From NCBI RefSeq assembly GCF_008704855.1, contig NZ_CP023691.1:7068001-7132000 (forward strand): a DNA stretch of 64,000 bases, given 5' to 3'. The notes beneath the pieces are model-generated. The model did not search any database and had not been told where the DNA came from. It saw nothing but the letters and a program-made list of their open reading frames with translations. This document shows, piece after piece, positions 8,787-17,889 of the stretch. Each line of letters opens with the position of its first letter. Within the stretch, counting starts at the first letter, position 1. This DNA comes from Streptomyces platensis (GTDB taxonomy: Bacteria > Actinomycetota > Actinomycetes > Streptomycetales > Streptomycetaceae). The position numbers and the translations under genes are program-made.

Positions 8787-9260
8787 TCAACGCGAACGGT
8801 CCCCCTCGCCCTGGGCGAGCGACTGTGCCAGACGCTCCAGGCGTGTGGCGAAGGCGGTGGCCTCATCCGGCGGCCACGTCGCCATCTCCTCCGCCACGAA
8901 GGACTCCATCGCCCCGCGCAACGCCGTGACTGCCCTCTCGCCCTCGACGGTGAGGGCCAGCCTGGTCGCACGGGCGTCAGCAGGGTCGGGACGGCGGGCG
9001 ATCAGCCCGGCCTCCTGCAGCCTGGTCGCGTACCGGGTGGTGACGGTGCGGTCCATCCCGATCGCCTCGGCGAGCTTGGTGGCGGTCACGGGCCCCACGC
9101 GGGCGAGCCCGGACAGCACGGGGTAGGTCGTGGCGTCCACGCCCTCCACCCCGGAGGTCAGCCGGCCGTAGAGCCCGGCACGGGTGGCGCGCAGGGTCAG
9201 TGCCCCGATGGCTGAGGCCACGCGGGCGGCGGACGTGCTGTCACGTGTCGTCTTGCTCAC
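8787..9260 (-). CDS. MarR family transcriptional regulator
   Basis: 157 residues from a GTG at 9260. The winged-helix core is clear (YPVLSGLARVGPVTATKLAE, then IGMDRTVTTRYATRLQEAGL and RRPDPADARATRLALTVEG). A purine-rich GAGGG abuts the start codon, so the exact start is uncertain. The gene is divergent from a small unknown gene and an FAD monooxygenase remnant, and two near-identical 15-bp operator-like palindromes lie in the 88-bp gap. It probably repressed the oxidoreductase operon in response to a phenolic ligand. Confidence 0.88.
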   Translation of the reverse strand: MSKTTRDSTSAARVASAIGALTLRATRAGLYGRLTSGVEGVDATTYPVLSGLARVGPVTATKLAEAIGMDRTVTTRYATRLQEAGLIARRPDPADARATRLALTVEGERAVTALRGAMESFVAEEMATWPPDEATAFATRLERLAQSLAQGEGDRSR

Positions 9261-9272
9261 CCCTCGATGATA

Positions 9273-9323
9273 CGTGCAAGAAGCACGGAGTCCTGCTATC
9301 GTAATCTGCGTGCAGAAAGCACG
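9273..9323. promoter_or_regulatory. Paired MarR operators
   Basis: CGTGCAAGAAGCACG (9273-9287) and CGTGCAGAAAGCACG (9309-9323) share the arms CGTGC and GCACG around a 5-base A-rich spacer, with centres 36 bp apart. A half site, AGCACG, follows at 9331-9336. They fill the divergent promoter region between the MarR gene and the small gene at 9349. Confidence 0.7.
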
Positions 9324-9348
9324 TACATCAAGCACGCAAAGGATAGTC

Positions 9349-9639
9349 ATGTCGCATTCCTCTTCGCACCAGCACCAGCCCGCCGTGCGCCCGGAAGATG
9401 TCCTGCCCGAGGGCATCGACTCGACCGGGATCAACGGGCTGACTGTCCGCAAGGGTTCGGTGGCCGCATTCGTCGCCAACGCCCTACGACTGGACGAACT
9501 CACCGAGGGCACTCCCGAGTACGCGGCCCTTGTCGCGCAAATGCGGGAACTCGCTCCCGTCCTGCGCGCCATCGGCCTCAACGACGTCTTCCGGCCCCGC
9601 TCCCCGGCAGTGGAGCGGATCCTCGCCGATGCCGCGTAA
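9349..9639 (+). CDS. Conserved small protein, MarR-controlled operon leader gene
   Basis: 96 residues from the ATG at 9349, with AAAGGA 6 bases upstream. The sequence begins with a Ser/His-rich stretch (SHSSSHQHQP) and continues with a compact, probably helical body (INGLTVRKGSVAAFVANALR, then YAALVAQMRELAPVLRAIGL). There are no cysteines, membrane segments or known catalytic motifs, and I do not recognise the family. It is the first gene behind the two MarR operators and precedes the monooxygenase remnant, so it may have served that pathway. Confidence 0.7.
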   Translation: MSHSSSHQHQPAVRPEDVLPEGIDSTGINGLTVRKGSVAAFVANALRLDELTEGTPEYAALVAQMRELAPVLRAIGLNDVFRPRSPAVERILADAA

Positions 9640-9825
9640 CGCGGCGTGTGCTGCCGGCGGCCGTCCGGCACCCGGGGAAGCGAACAGGCGCACGCGCGCC
9701 GGGCGTCGAATCGTCGGGCGGTGCGCGGGTCGGTGACGATCCGGTTCATCGCGGCTTCCCGTCCGGGGCTGTCCCGCCGGGCTTGCCCCACGTGGCCTGC
9801 GATCGCCCTGACGCCGCCCCGCCGC

Positions 9826-10957
9826 CGGCACGCTGGACACCTTCGCCACCCGCGGCCTCGCGCAGCGGTTCATCGAACGCGGAACCCCGGTGCCGACCGG
9901 TCACTTCGGGGCGGCGATCACCCGGCTGGACTTCTCCACCGTCGGGGCGGTCCACCCCTTTATGCTTGCGCTCGGCCGTCGGCATCGTCCCCGGCCAGGA
10001 CACCACACTGACCGGGTGGCTCGCCGACGTAGAACTCGACGATCCGCCCACCGCGCCGCTCGCCGCCACCGGGCCGGACGGTTCGCTCCTGGCGGCCCCG
10101 ATCGGCGACGGCGTCCACCGGCTGGCGGGACTCTCCACGGCCACCATGCACCGCGGGACCGGCGAACCGCTGACCCTGGAGGAGGTGCGCGAGCAGACCC
10201 GCACGTTGCTGGGACGGGACCTCGGCATCCGCAACCCCCGGTGGCTGTCGCGCTACGGCAACGCCACCCGCCAGGCCACGCGGTACCGGGCCGGACGGGT
10301 GCTGGTGGCCGGGGACGCGGCGCACATGTTCTTCCCGGCCGGTGGGCAGGGCATGAACCTCGGCATCCAGGACGCCACCAACCTGGGCTGGAAGCTGGCC
10401 GCCACCCTCCAGGGCCGGGCGCCCGACGGACTGCTCGACAGCTACGACACGGAGCGCCGACCGGCCGCCCGCGCCGTCATCGACAACACCCGCGCGCAGC
10501 TCGCCCTGTTCGCCGCGGTGAGCCCGGAGCAGATCGCCCTGCGCGAGGTCTGGTCCGCCGCGCTCGCCGAACCGCAGACCAACCGCCGGTGGGCCCGCCG
10601 GATCGCCGGCTTCGAGACCCGCTCCCCGCCGACACCACACCCGGCGCGCACCCGCTGAACGGCACCCGACTGGCCGGCCTTGCCCTCGACGCGACCGACG
10701 CGCCCACCGCCCACCCTTTGATGCACCACGGCCGACCACTGTTGCTTGACCTCGGCGGGACGCGGACACCGTGCCCCGCGGAGGGTTTGGAGCAGCGGGC
10801 GGGAGCCGTCAACTCCGAGGCGACGCAAGCGATCTGGCGGGACGTCACCGCCGTCCTGATCCGGCCGGACGCCCGGATCGCCTGGGCCGGCACCGACACC
10901 GACCCGCAGCGCCGGGCCGCGGACTGCCTCACCACCCTGCGCACCCTGTGCCGCTGA
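9826..10957 (+). pseudogene. FAD-dependent aromatic monooxygenase remnant
   Basis: Three frames encode parts of a PheA/TfdB-type flavin hydroxylase. First comes TLDTFATRGLAQRFIERG, then, after a frameshift, GQDTTLTGWLADVELD through the FAD-binding motif GRVLVAGDAAHMFFPAGGQ and GMNLGIQDATNLGWKLA. A second frameshift near 10620 leads to the C-terminal thioredoxin-like tail (LLLDLGGTRTPCPAEG, then DARIAWAGTDTD). The N-terminal GXGXXG Rossmann segment is missing, so the protein cannot bind FAD normally. Enzymes of this type hydroxylate phenols or aromatic polyketides. The MarR gene upstream fits a phenolic-response system. Confidence 0.75.
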
Positions 10958-11104
10958 ACGCCGCTCGACGAGCCCACCCGCCGGCCACGCCTACCTGCAC
11001 ACCGCCCTGGACCACCACGCCCATAGGGGCTGTGACACGACGAAGCCCCGCCTGTTTGCCTTCAGTTCTAGCGGTCGTCGCAACACCCCAGCTCAAGGGG
11101 TGCG

Positions 11105-11560
11105 ATGGACTTCGAGATCCGTAAGGTCCGTAAGGCTCAGGGGCCTCGGAAGCTCCGGGCTGAGCGGGAGGAATACTTCCGGCTTGTGCAGATGGGGCTG
11201 ACAAACAAAGAGGCAAGCCGACGCGTTGGCGTCCATGACCGGACCGGCCGCGAATGGCGAAACGGCCGTACCGACCCGAAGCGGCGGCGGGCTCCTGCTC
11301 TCGCAGGGCAGGAGCCCGTGCCCTCGCCGACGAGGTACCTGCGCGACGACGAACGCACTCGCCGGCGAGGACGTAGCCGACGAGGCCGTCGTCGGTCTGC
11401 TGGCTTCGCCGAGGCGGATCGTCCAGGGGTCTCGGGGGATTCGGGCCATGGATCCCAGTCGCCGGACGGGAGGCCGCCGGGGCCCGGCGGAGCCTCGTAG
11501 TCGCGAGCGACTCCTAGTACGGCACCTCGACGCCTTCAGCCTCGCAGATGCGCCGTTGCC
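11105..11560 (+). pseudogene. IS30-type transposase fragment
   Basis: The first 70 codons match the N-terminal helix-turn-helix of IS30-family transposases (AEREEYFRLVQMGLTNKEAS, then RRVGVHDRTGREWRNGR). The frame is then lost, with traces of the next segment (RYLRDDER, then in another frame SPRRIVQGSRG). The catalytic DDE domain is missing. An isolated ATAGGGGC motif lies about 80 bp upstream. Confidence 0.6.
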
Positions 11561-11692
11561 GAATTCTGGCCCCATCGACGGCATGCACGAGATGAAGGCC
11601 GGGTCTGGGCGGCCAACTCGTGCAGCTGGGTCACGAAGTGTTCCTCCCGTCGCAGCAGACAAGGTGACCTGGGGTTTTCGGAGCCGACGAGG

Positions 11693-13642
11693 TCAGCTGG
11701 GGAGGGGGATGAACAGCAGGATGTTGTGGGTGGTGGCGGCGGTGTAGCAGGCAGTGCCGGGGAAGGTGGCGGTGTAGAAGGGGGTGGCGATGGCGAAGAC
11801 GGGGACGACGGCGTTGTGGAGGGTGGCGGTGCCGTTGGCATCGGTGATGGCGGTGCCGAGGTTGACCGGGCCGAAGAGCGTGGTGGCGGTGAAGGTCACC
11901 GGCTGACCGGCCACCGGCATCCCGGAGGTGGTCGTCAGGGTGGCGCTGAGGGTGGGGATGTAGAACTCGGGCAGCGGGGTCAGCCGGAGCCGGATCGTGC
12001 CTGGCTGCGCGGTCAGCGTTGTGTGGTTGGGGTTCACGGTGACGGGGGTGCCGGCGTTGGAGCCGGTGAAGCAGCTGTCACCGCTGTAGGTGGCGGTGAG
12101 GGTGCCGGAGGTCAGAGCGGTGGTGGTGAAGCAGGCCTGCCCCGATGCGTTGACGGGGACCATCTGGGTCTGGCCGTTGGGGAGGGTGAAGGTGACCGTG
12201 CCGGTCGGCACGGAGGTGGTGGCTGGTGCCGGGGTGATGGTGGCGCATACGGTCACGCTCTGCCCGCAGGTCGAGGGGTTCGGCGTCACCGACAGCGTCG
12301 TCGTTGTGGGGTTGGGGCTCACGGTGACGGAGGTGGGGTTGCCGTTCACGGTCGCGGTGAACGTACCGGCGGTGTAGGTGTGGGTGGTCTGCCCACTCCC
12401 GGTGGCGTCCAGGGGGACGGTGACCGTGGGGCTGGCGTCCCCGAAGTCCACCACCGCGCTCCCGTTCGGAGTCCCCCCGGAAATGTTGAACATCACCGGC
12501 TGCCCGCACACCGGCGACGCCGGCGAGGTCGTCACCGTCAACGGCGAAATCTCCGTCACGTTGGCCGAATTGGCGTTGGTGACGTAGACGTTGCTGTTCT
12601 GCGCCGCCGCCACCGAGAACGGGAACGCGCCGACGGGGACGGTGGCCACGACCGTGTTCGTGGTGCTGCTGATCACCGTCACGTTGTTGGAATTGCTGTT
12701 GCCGACGTAGACGTTGCCGGTCGGCGCCACCGCCACCCCGAACGGGGCCGCGCCGGCGGGGACGGTGGCCAGGACCGTGTTCGTGGCGCTGTCGATCACC
12801 GTCACGTTGTTCGAAACGGTGTTGGTGACGTAGACGTTGGCGTTGGGCGCCACCGCGATCACCCCGGGGACCGTGCCGGTGGGGACGGTGGCCAGGACCG
12901 TGTTCGTGGCGCTGTCGATCACCGTTACGTTGTTCGAGGTCTGGTTGGCGATGTAGACGTTGCCGTTCGGCGCCACCGCCGCCGCGCCCGGGAACCCACC
13001 GGTGGGGAGAGTGGTCAGGACGGTGTTCGTGGCGCTGCTGATCACCGTCACGGTGTTCGCGTTCCGGTTCGCGACGTAGACGTTGCCGTTCGCCGCCACC
13101 GCCACCGCGTCCGGGACCGCGCCGACGGGAACGGTGGCCAGGACCGTGTTCGTGGCGCTGCTGATCACCGTCACGTTGTTCGAAGTGCTGTTGGCAACGT
13201 AGACGTTGCCGTTCGGCGCCACCGCCAGTGCGAACGGGCCCCCGCCGGTGGGGACGGTGGTCAGGACGGTGTTCGTGGCGCTGCTGATCACCGTGACGTT
13301 GTTCGAGCTCTGGTTGGTGACGTAGACGTTGCCGTTCGGCGCCACCGCAATCATGGCCGGGCTTGAGCCGACGGGGACGGTGGCCAGGACGGTGTTCGTG
13401 GTGCTGCTGATCACCGTCACGTTGTTGGAATTGGCGTTGCCGACGTAGACGTTGCCGTTCGGCGCCACCGCCACCGCCAGCGGGGTCGTGCCCGCCGGGA
13501 TCGTCACCGTGGAGAACGCCGCACTGAACGGCGCGGCCACAAGCCCCCGTACAGCGGCCACCTCGGATCCACTGGCCGGTACAACCGGCCGAAACCCGCC
13601 GGCCACCGCCGGAGCTCCCCACCAACCCGTAGTCGGTTCCAT
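11693..13642 (-). CDS. Beta-propeller protein with near-identical repeats and C-terminal Ig-like domains
   Basis: 649 residues from the ATG at 13642, with AGAGAGG upstream. Residues about 43-366 are seven full repeats of 41 residues plus a closing partial one, built on AVAPNGNVYV.N..SNNVTVI and SSATNTVLATVPVG. The scaffold is almost invariant; variation is concentrated in a six-residue window (SSPAMI, GGPFAL, AVPDAV, GFPGAA, TVPGVI, AAPFGV) and a three-residue loop. Residues about 367-649 contain a PKD-like segment and Big_3-type Ig domains (TTLSVTPNPSTCGQSVTV, GTLTATYSGDSCFTGS). No signal peptide is evident. The architecture suggests a binding protein with seven comparable sites. It is a paralogue of the 1424-3118 protein, with a different C-terminal half. 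Confidence 0.82.
   Translation of the reverse strand: MEPTTGWWGAPAVAGGFRPVVPASGSEVAAVRGLVAAPFSAAFSTVTIPAGTTPLAVAVAPNGNVYVGNANSNNVTVISSTTNTVLATVPVGSSPAMIAVAPNGNVYVTNQSSNNVTVISSATNTVLTTVPTGGGPFALAVAPNGNVYVANSTSNNVTVISSATNTVLATVPVGAVPDAVAVAANGNVYVANRNANTVTVISSATNTVLTTLPTGGFPGAAAVAPNGNVYIANQTSNNVTVIDSATNTVLATVPTGTVPGVIAVAPNANVYVTNTVSNNVTVIDSATNTVLATVPAGAAPFGVAVAPTGNVYVGNSNSNNVTVISSTTNTVVATVPVGAFPFSVAAAQNSNVYVTNANSANVTEISPLTVTTSPASPVCGQPVMFNISGGTPNGSAVVDFGDASPTVTVPLDATGSGQTTHTYTAGTFTATVNGNPTSVTVSPNPTTTTLSVTPNPSTCGQSVTVCATITPAPATTSVPTGTVTFTLPNGQTQMVPVNASGQACFTTTALTSGTLTATYSGDSCFTGSNAGTPVTVNPNHTTLTAQPGTIRLRLTPLPEFYIPTLSATLTTTSGMPVAGQPVTFTATTLFGPVNLGTAITDANGTATLHNAVVPVFAIATPFYTATFPGTACYTAATTHNILLFIPLPS
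12545..13516 (-). repeat. 123-bp intragenic tandem repeats encoding propeller blades
   Basis: Seven complete units and one partial unit of 123 bp, highly similar at the DNA level, lie within the propeller gene. A recurring landmark is the plus-strand text GTAGACGTTG..GTTCGG, which codes in reverse for the NGNVYV core. The low silent-site divergence points to recent duplication or gene conversion among units. Confidence 0.8.
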
Positions 13643-13792
13643 GACACACCTCTCTGAGCTGAGAGGGCCGCCCAAGAACTCCCACCGGGGCCCGCGCCGC
13701 ACGGCGCCGGTATACGCGAACCGGATCACCGCTTGCACACCGGGACAGCAAGAGGGCACACCGACATGTACCACGCACCCGCGCACCACAGG

Positions 13793-13828
13793 GGGTTGCC
13801 CATCTCTCCCCGGAGAGATGGGCAACCC
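13793..13828. repeat. Perfect 17-bp inverted repeat with 2-base loop
   Basis: GGGTTGCCCATCTCTCC is followed by CC and then by its exact reverse complement. It sits 150 bp upstream of the propeller gene start. No U tract follows on either strand. It could be an operator, a cruciform or a hairpin from a mobile-element end. Confidence 0.7.
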
Positions 13829-13925
13829 ACCGGAAAACGGTCCCCACCATTAACCCGAAATGGCTAACAGAACAACACCGTCCTGACTCGAATATCACCC
13901 GGACAGACCAATGCGCAGCCCAACC

Positions 13926-14456
13926 CCGGCACGCCGTACGAGACGACGAACTGCCGAAGAACGACGAGGACGGTGGAGAGACGGTGCTGCACGCCACCCG
14001 CATGACCCTGGGTCTGCTGGCCCAGCGAATCGGGCAGCTCACCGACCAGATCCAGGACTTGGAACGCCGCCTGGCCCGGCTCGTGGAGCGCCATGCTCCG
14101 CAGTTGCTCACTGTGGTGGGCATCGGGCCGGACACGGCCGTCACGTTGCTGGTCACGGTGGGGGACAACCTGGAACGCCTGGGTAGTGAGGCGCCCTTCG
14201 CCGCGCTGTGCGGGGTCAGCCCTGTCGAGCGTTCCTCGGGCAGTCGGCAGTACCGTCGCCTCAACCGCGGGGGCGACCGGCAGGCCAATGCCGCCCTGCA
14301 CCGGATCGTGCAGACGCGCCTGCGCTTCGACCACGCACCCAGGACTATTACGAACGCCGCATCAAGGAGGGCATGGCCCGACGCGAAATCGTCCGATGCC
14401 TCAAACGCTACGCCGTCCGCGAGGTGTTCTACCTGGTCAGGCCCACACAGTCATGA
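13926..14456 (+). pseudogene. IS110-type transposase C-terminal fragment
   Basis: The frame encodes the C-terminal half of an IS110-family transposase: MTLGLLAQRIGQLTDQIQDL, then VGIGPDTAVTLLVTVGDN, then FAALCGVSPVERSSGSRQ and NRGGDRQANAALHRIV (Transposase_20 domain). A 1-base deletion near 14335 shifts the frame, and the tail continues as DYYERRIKEGMARREIVRCL to VRPTQS. The N-terminal RuvC-like domain is absent. It is related to, but clearly diverged from, the complete copy at 35079-36167. Confidence 0.85.
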
Positions 14457-14459
14457 CCT

Positions 14460-14506
14460 CCGTCATAGGGGCTGTGTGATAGCAGGTGAGAGGTGAGGAA
14501 CCCCCG
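14460..14506 (+). repeat. 47-bp repeat, copy 1 (IS110-type right edge with hairpin)
   Basis: Identical over 47 bases to 22575-22621. It begins CCGTCATAGGGGCTGTG and ends in GAACCCCCG. With the following bases it folds into a terminator-like hairpin (GGAACCCCCG at 14497-14506 with CGGGGGTTCC at 14521-14530). Both copies directly follow IS110-type transposase 3' ends, so the repeat is probably part of that element's right end. Confidence 0.75.
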
Positions 14507-14626
14507 TCGGCTGGCTCCGGCGGGGGTTCCTGCGTTCGGAGATGGGCCTGGTGCGTGGTGTTCGACGCAACCTTGCTGTGCTCCGGCTCGCCGTTCTCGA
14601 CGGCGCAGTGCAGGGCAGCGGTGGCG

Positions 14627-14857
14627 ATGCGGGTGCGGCGACCGAAGTGCAGCAGAGGGGGGACCTTACGCGGCAGGTGTCTGTCGGCCGCCTACGTCGT
14701 GCAGTTCGTCGGTGCTCTGATCAGCATCGTGAGGGCTCGGATGGATGGCGGGATGAAGTTGGTGTGGCTGGTGTTCGCCTTCGTCGCGCCCTTCCTGGGC
14801 AGCCTGCTGTGGTTACTCATCGGCCGGCGCCGCCTCACTCCGCGACAGAACACCTGA
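14627..14857 (+). CDS. Short PLDc_N-type membrane protein, possibly truncated
   Basis: The C-terminal 50 codons encode two hydrophobic helices joined by a basic loop (VVQFVGALISIVRARMDGGM, then KLVWLVFAFVAPFLGSLLWL, ending LIGRRRL). This matches the phospholipase-D-nuclease N-terminal (PLDc_N) module, often a free-standing membrane protein of 60-120 residues in Streptomyces. The true start is unclear: the frame is open upstream but low in complexity and without a good ribosome site. It lies just after an IS110 remnant, so the 5' end may have been replaced. Confidence 0.5.
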   Translation: MRVRRPKCSRGGTLRGRCLSAAYVVQFVGALISIVRARMDGGMKLVWLVFAFVAPFLGSLLWLLIGRRRLTPRQNT

Positions 14858-14916
14858 ATACTCTGCGTCAGCGGGCCGCATGGGCGCGCCGCGAGCCCCG
14901 GCCCTGCTGAGAGAGG

Positions 14917-16488
14917 CTAGGGGAACGCGTAGCCGAGCACGGCCTCCCTGGTGTGGCCTTCGCAGTCGGCGGCGCCGGAGACGAAGTGGTCTCCGGTGGA
15001 GGGGATGTAGCAGCGGTAGAGGGGTACCGACCCGCTCACCTGGCTGGTGTGGACGTAGCCGACGGGGCCCATGGGGAACTGGCCTTCGCAGCCGGGGTCG
15101 CGGGTCAGCAATGTGTGGCCCCCCACCTTGCACTCGTAGAGCATGGCCGTCTCGTGAGCGTGGTGGCGCAGCAGCTTCCAGGTCTGTTGCTGGGTGAAGC
15201 CGGGTGGCAGCAGCCGGGAGGAGGTGATGTGTCCCCGGTCGGGGTGGTGGCCGCGGCGTAGCAGAGTGTAGGGAAGGTGCTCGAAGCCGCAGGAGAGTTG
15301 AGGTGTGGGCAGGTCGTTGCGGTTGGCCATTGCCCAGGTGGACCACGTGGGTTTGGCGGAGCCGTCCTGTCTGCGGAGGCCGAGCTTGAGACCGCCCTCG
15401 CCGGGGTCGTCCTGCATCCGGTGGTAGATGTAGCTCTCGATGCCCGGCGTGCCGAGCACATTGCGGAAGGCGTCGCACACGGCTGCGGCCTGCTGTGGCT
15501 CGCTGGACCCGTCTCCGGAGTTGATGCCGCTCTCGGTGAGCTGGATCGTCCAGGCGGAGGGCGTGTGCGGGAACTGCTGGCGTAGCCAGCCCACCACTAC
15601 GCCGATGTTGCCGTGGGTGACCTTGGGGTAGTCGTCGGCGGAGAGGACGGGCTTGAACAGGTCTGAGGCGTAGGGGTGGTAGGCGACCCGCCAGTGGCGC
15701 GATCTCGCCCGGGCGGCCAGCCCCTTGAGCACGGTCATGCCGGACAGCGTCGCGTCGTTGCCGGATGGCTGGTCGTAGGCCGTGCCGAAGCGGTGGTCCA
15801 GTGAGGTCAGTACCTTGGCGGTGGGTTGCTGGGGGGTGATGCGGTCGTAGGCGGCGTTGTAGTTGGCGGCGATCTGGTCGAGCCACTGTGTGGTGTCGCA
15901 GGGCTTGCCTTTGCCGCAGCCGATGTTGAACCAGGTGTTGGTGTTGACCTCGTTGTCGATCACGAAGTCGGCGATCCGGCCGTGTCCGTGCAGGCCGTCG
16001 TAACGTTGGGCCAGCATCCCGGCGAACCGTCCGAAGTCGGCCGGATTGTTGGGCACGCAGAACACCTCGTAGCCGGGTGCGGGATCACATGGTCTGCCCT
16101 GGCGGGCCCAGGTGGGCGTGCCGTAGACGATGGCGGTGACCACCAGGCCCCGGTCGGTCCACTGCTTGATGGCCGAGTCCACCTCGGGCCGGATTGTGAA
16201 GCAGTGACCGTCGAATTCCTGCTCACCGGCGGCGCAGGGCGCTGTTGTGGCGCTGGGCTCCCAGGCCGCCCAGACGAGGTTCATGGACACGCCGCCGGCG
16301 TTGTTGCCGGCGATCTCGCCCTTGTCGGACCAGAAGTCCGGCTGGATGCCCTTGATGCGGTAGTCGGACCGCGTCGGGTACGGCAGCGCAGCCGTCTCGG
16401 CCCCGGCAGTGGGCTGGAGAGCCTCAGGAAGGACGAGGGCGGAGATGAGCAGCATGAGGGCCGCGAGATACCTGGCTGCTCTGGACAC
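14917..16488 (-). CDS. Secreted clan GH-A-like glycoside hydrolase with C-terminal repeat domain
   Basis: 523 residues if started at the GTG at 16488, which has AGGAGA 4 bases upstream; an in-frame ATG at 16500 has no ribosome site. A signal peptide is present (RYLAALMLLISALVLPEALQ). The body reads as a TIM-barrel hydrolase (GIQPDFWSDKGEIAGNNAGG, then VVTAIVYGTPTWARQ), with likely acid/base Glu in FVIDNEVNTNTW and nucleophile Glu in IQLTESGINSG. The C-terminal about 110 residues hold two repeats ending in HETAMLYECKVGG and PLYRCYIPSTGDHFVSGA, like DUF5648 modules that decorate secreted enzymes. The substrate, probably an extracellular polysaccharide, is unknown. Confidence 0.75.
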   Translation of the reverse strand: MSRAARYLAALMLLISALVLPEALQPTAGAETAALPYPTRSDYRIKGIQPDFWSDKGEIAGNNAGGVSMNLVWAAWEPSATTAPCAAGEQEFDGHCFTIRPEVDSAIKQWTDRGLVVTAIVYGTPTWARQGRPCDPAPGYEVFCVPNNPADFGRFAGMLAQRYDGLHGHGRIADFVIDNEVNTNTWFNIGCGKGKPCDTTQWLDQIAANYNAAYDRITPQQPTAKVLTSLDHRFGTAYDQPSGNDATLSGMTVLKGLAARARSRHWRVAYHPYASDLFKPVLSADDYPKVTHGNIGVVVGWLRQQFPHTPSAWTIQLTESGINSGDGSSEPQQAAAVCDAFRNVLGTPGIESYIYHRMQDDPGEGGLKLGLRRQDGSAKPTWSTWAMANRNDLPTPQLSCGFEHLPYTLLRRGHHPDRGHITSSRLLPPGFTQQQTWKLLRHHAHETAMLYECKVGGHTLLTRDPGCEGQFPMGPVGYVHTSQVSGSVPLYRCYIPSTGDHFVSGAADCEGHTREAVLGYAFP

Positions 16489-16558
16489 AATTCTCCTCAT
16501 GCGGGGGGCGCGACGTACTGTCGCTCTGTGCAGCGGCCGACGGCGGCCTCCCGTCGGT

Positions 16559-17236
16559 TCAGCGGATGAAGTCGACCTCTGGGTAATGGGTACCTGGCGG
16601 CATCATGTTCACCTCATGCCGCCCGCCGGGGAACACCACGTCGCCGGAATCGTGGGTGTGGTCGAGGGTGATGACCAAGTAGCCGCGGCTGGCCAAGTCC
16701 TGACCCAGTGCAGTCGACTGGCCCCGGTGCCCGTGCAGCCCGGGTGAGTACAGCAGTACCGGCAGCTTGCCTGCCCTGCGGTCAACCGGGGCGCCGGTGT
16801 GCCCGGCAGTGGTGGGCAGGGTCACCCCGCCCGGCAGTACCTGCTGGCTGACCGGCAGCTGTGCGGCGGGATAGTTGCTGGTATGCGTGGCCGGATACCA
16901 CAGCGAGACCATCAGCTCGCGCTGCTGTCCGGGCATCCACGGATCCATGCGTGACGCGTCGCGCAGGTGGAGGTCGACCGTTCCGACACGGTAGCGCCCG
17001 GTCGGGGCAGGGAGAGCCAGCTGGCCCGGGGCTGGCGGCGCGTCCAACGCCGCTGCCTGGTGCGGGGCTTGCGCCACGTCGTCCAATGCCGCCGCCGCGG
17101 TCATGGGCGTACCGGTGCTCTTCCCGGCGGCGGCAGCCGACCCGACTCCGGCACTCAGGACGACGGCCAGTGCTCCTGTGGTGCCGGCGACCCGTGCGCC
17201 CAACCGGCTCTGGCGCCTTCGTGCATGTTTCCCCAC
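16559..17236 (-). pseudogene. PAF-acetylhydrolase-like lipase, 3'-truncated
   Basis: From the GTG at 17236 (AAGGAG 5 bases upstream) the frame encodes a signal peptide and the N-terminal half of a secreted platelet-activating-factor acetylhydrolase-like esterase (RYRVGTVDLHLRDASRMDPW, then LPVLLYSPGLHGHRGQSTAL and SRGYLVITLDHTHDS). It stops at EVDFIR after 225 residues. Family members are about 400 residues, and the nucleophile motif GHSLGG comes later, so the active site is missing. The break lies about 70 bp before the neighbouring glycoside-hydrolase gene. Confidence 0.7.
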
Positions 17237-17889
17237 GGGCACTCCTTCTCCTGAGGCGAACACCGCCTCAACGGCGATCAGTTGGCGCTCATCGTAATAG
17301 GTGGTTCGCCGCAGCAAAGCCCAAGGTGCTTGTTTATACGGAGAGTTCTTATTACCGCACAGTTGACTGACCTTTCCACCTGCTATCAGAAACGACAACC
17401 CGCACAGAAGAAGCCGACCGCCAGGTAACTGTCAGTATCAGGGCGACATACTCAGTGCGACGTCGCAAATTACGCAAACGCGCCCAAGTTCCTGTAATTC
17501 GTTGAGTCGCCGAGGGGTCTTGCGGCATGGGCGGCCTTGCATATTTCCCTAAACTCTCCAGTAGCTAAGGGGAGTTGACGGAGTGTCATTTGAACAGCCG
17601 GTGAAGATGCTGTACTAATTCCCCTGCGCATTCCGAGTGTGACGGCCAGGGAGGCGTCGCTGGTGTTCGCTGCCGTTCGCCGTGCGCGTGGCGTGAACAT
17701 GCGCAGCGAAAGTAAGCGGCAACAGAGCGCGCACGCCAAAAATGCCGACAGGCAGGTCCAGACCGCATTTCGTGAAACGCGCATCGGCTGCCCCATAGGG
17801 GCTTCGCCAGGTGACGACTCGGCATACGCCGGCGTCATCCGCCCGATGGCCGGGCAATACAATCCCCCACACCTCGAAAGAGTCCATAT
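17237..17889. other. Long AT-richer intergenic region with an orphan CCCCATAGGGG motif
   Basis: About 650 bases separate the truncated lipase and the cysteine protease. The first 350 bases are AT-rich for this genome. No open frame on either strand shows Streptomyces codon bias with a ribosome site. CCCCATAGGGG at 17791-17801 matches the left edge of the full IS110 copy, including the following C-T-T-(C)-G-C-C-A-like bases. The promoter of the protease gene must lie in the last 200 bases. Confidence 0.55.

Noticed and set aside
11726..13366. Long forward frame opposite the second propeller gene
   Set aside because: It mirrors the 123-bp repeats and has no ribosome site or family.
12545..13516. 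Regular 123-bp repeats considered as a CRISPR-like array
   Set aside because: The units are in frame within one protein and encode propeller blades; there are no spacers or cas genes, and no CRISPR array was seen elsewhere.
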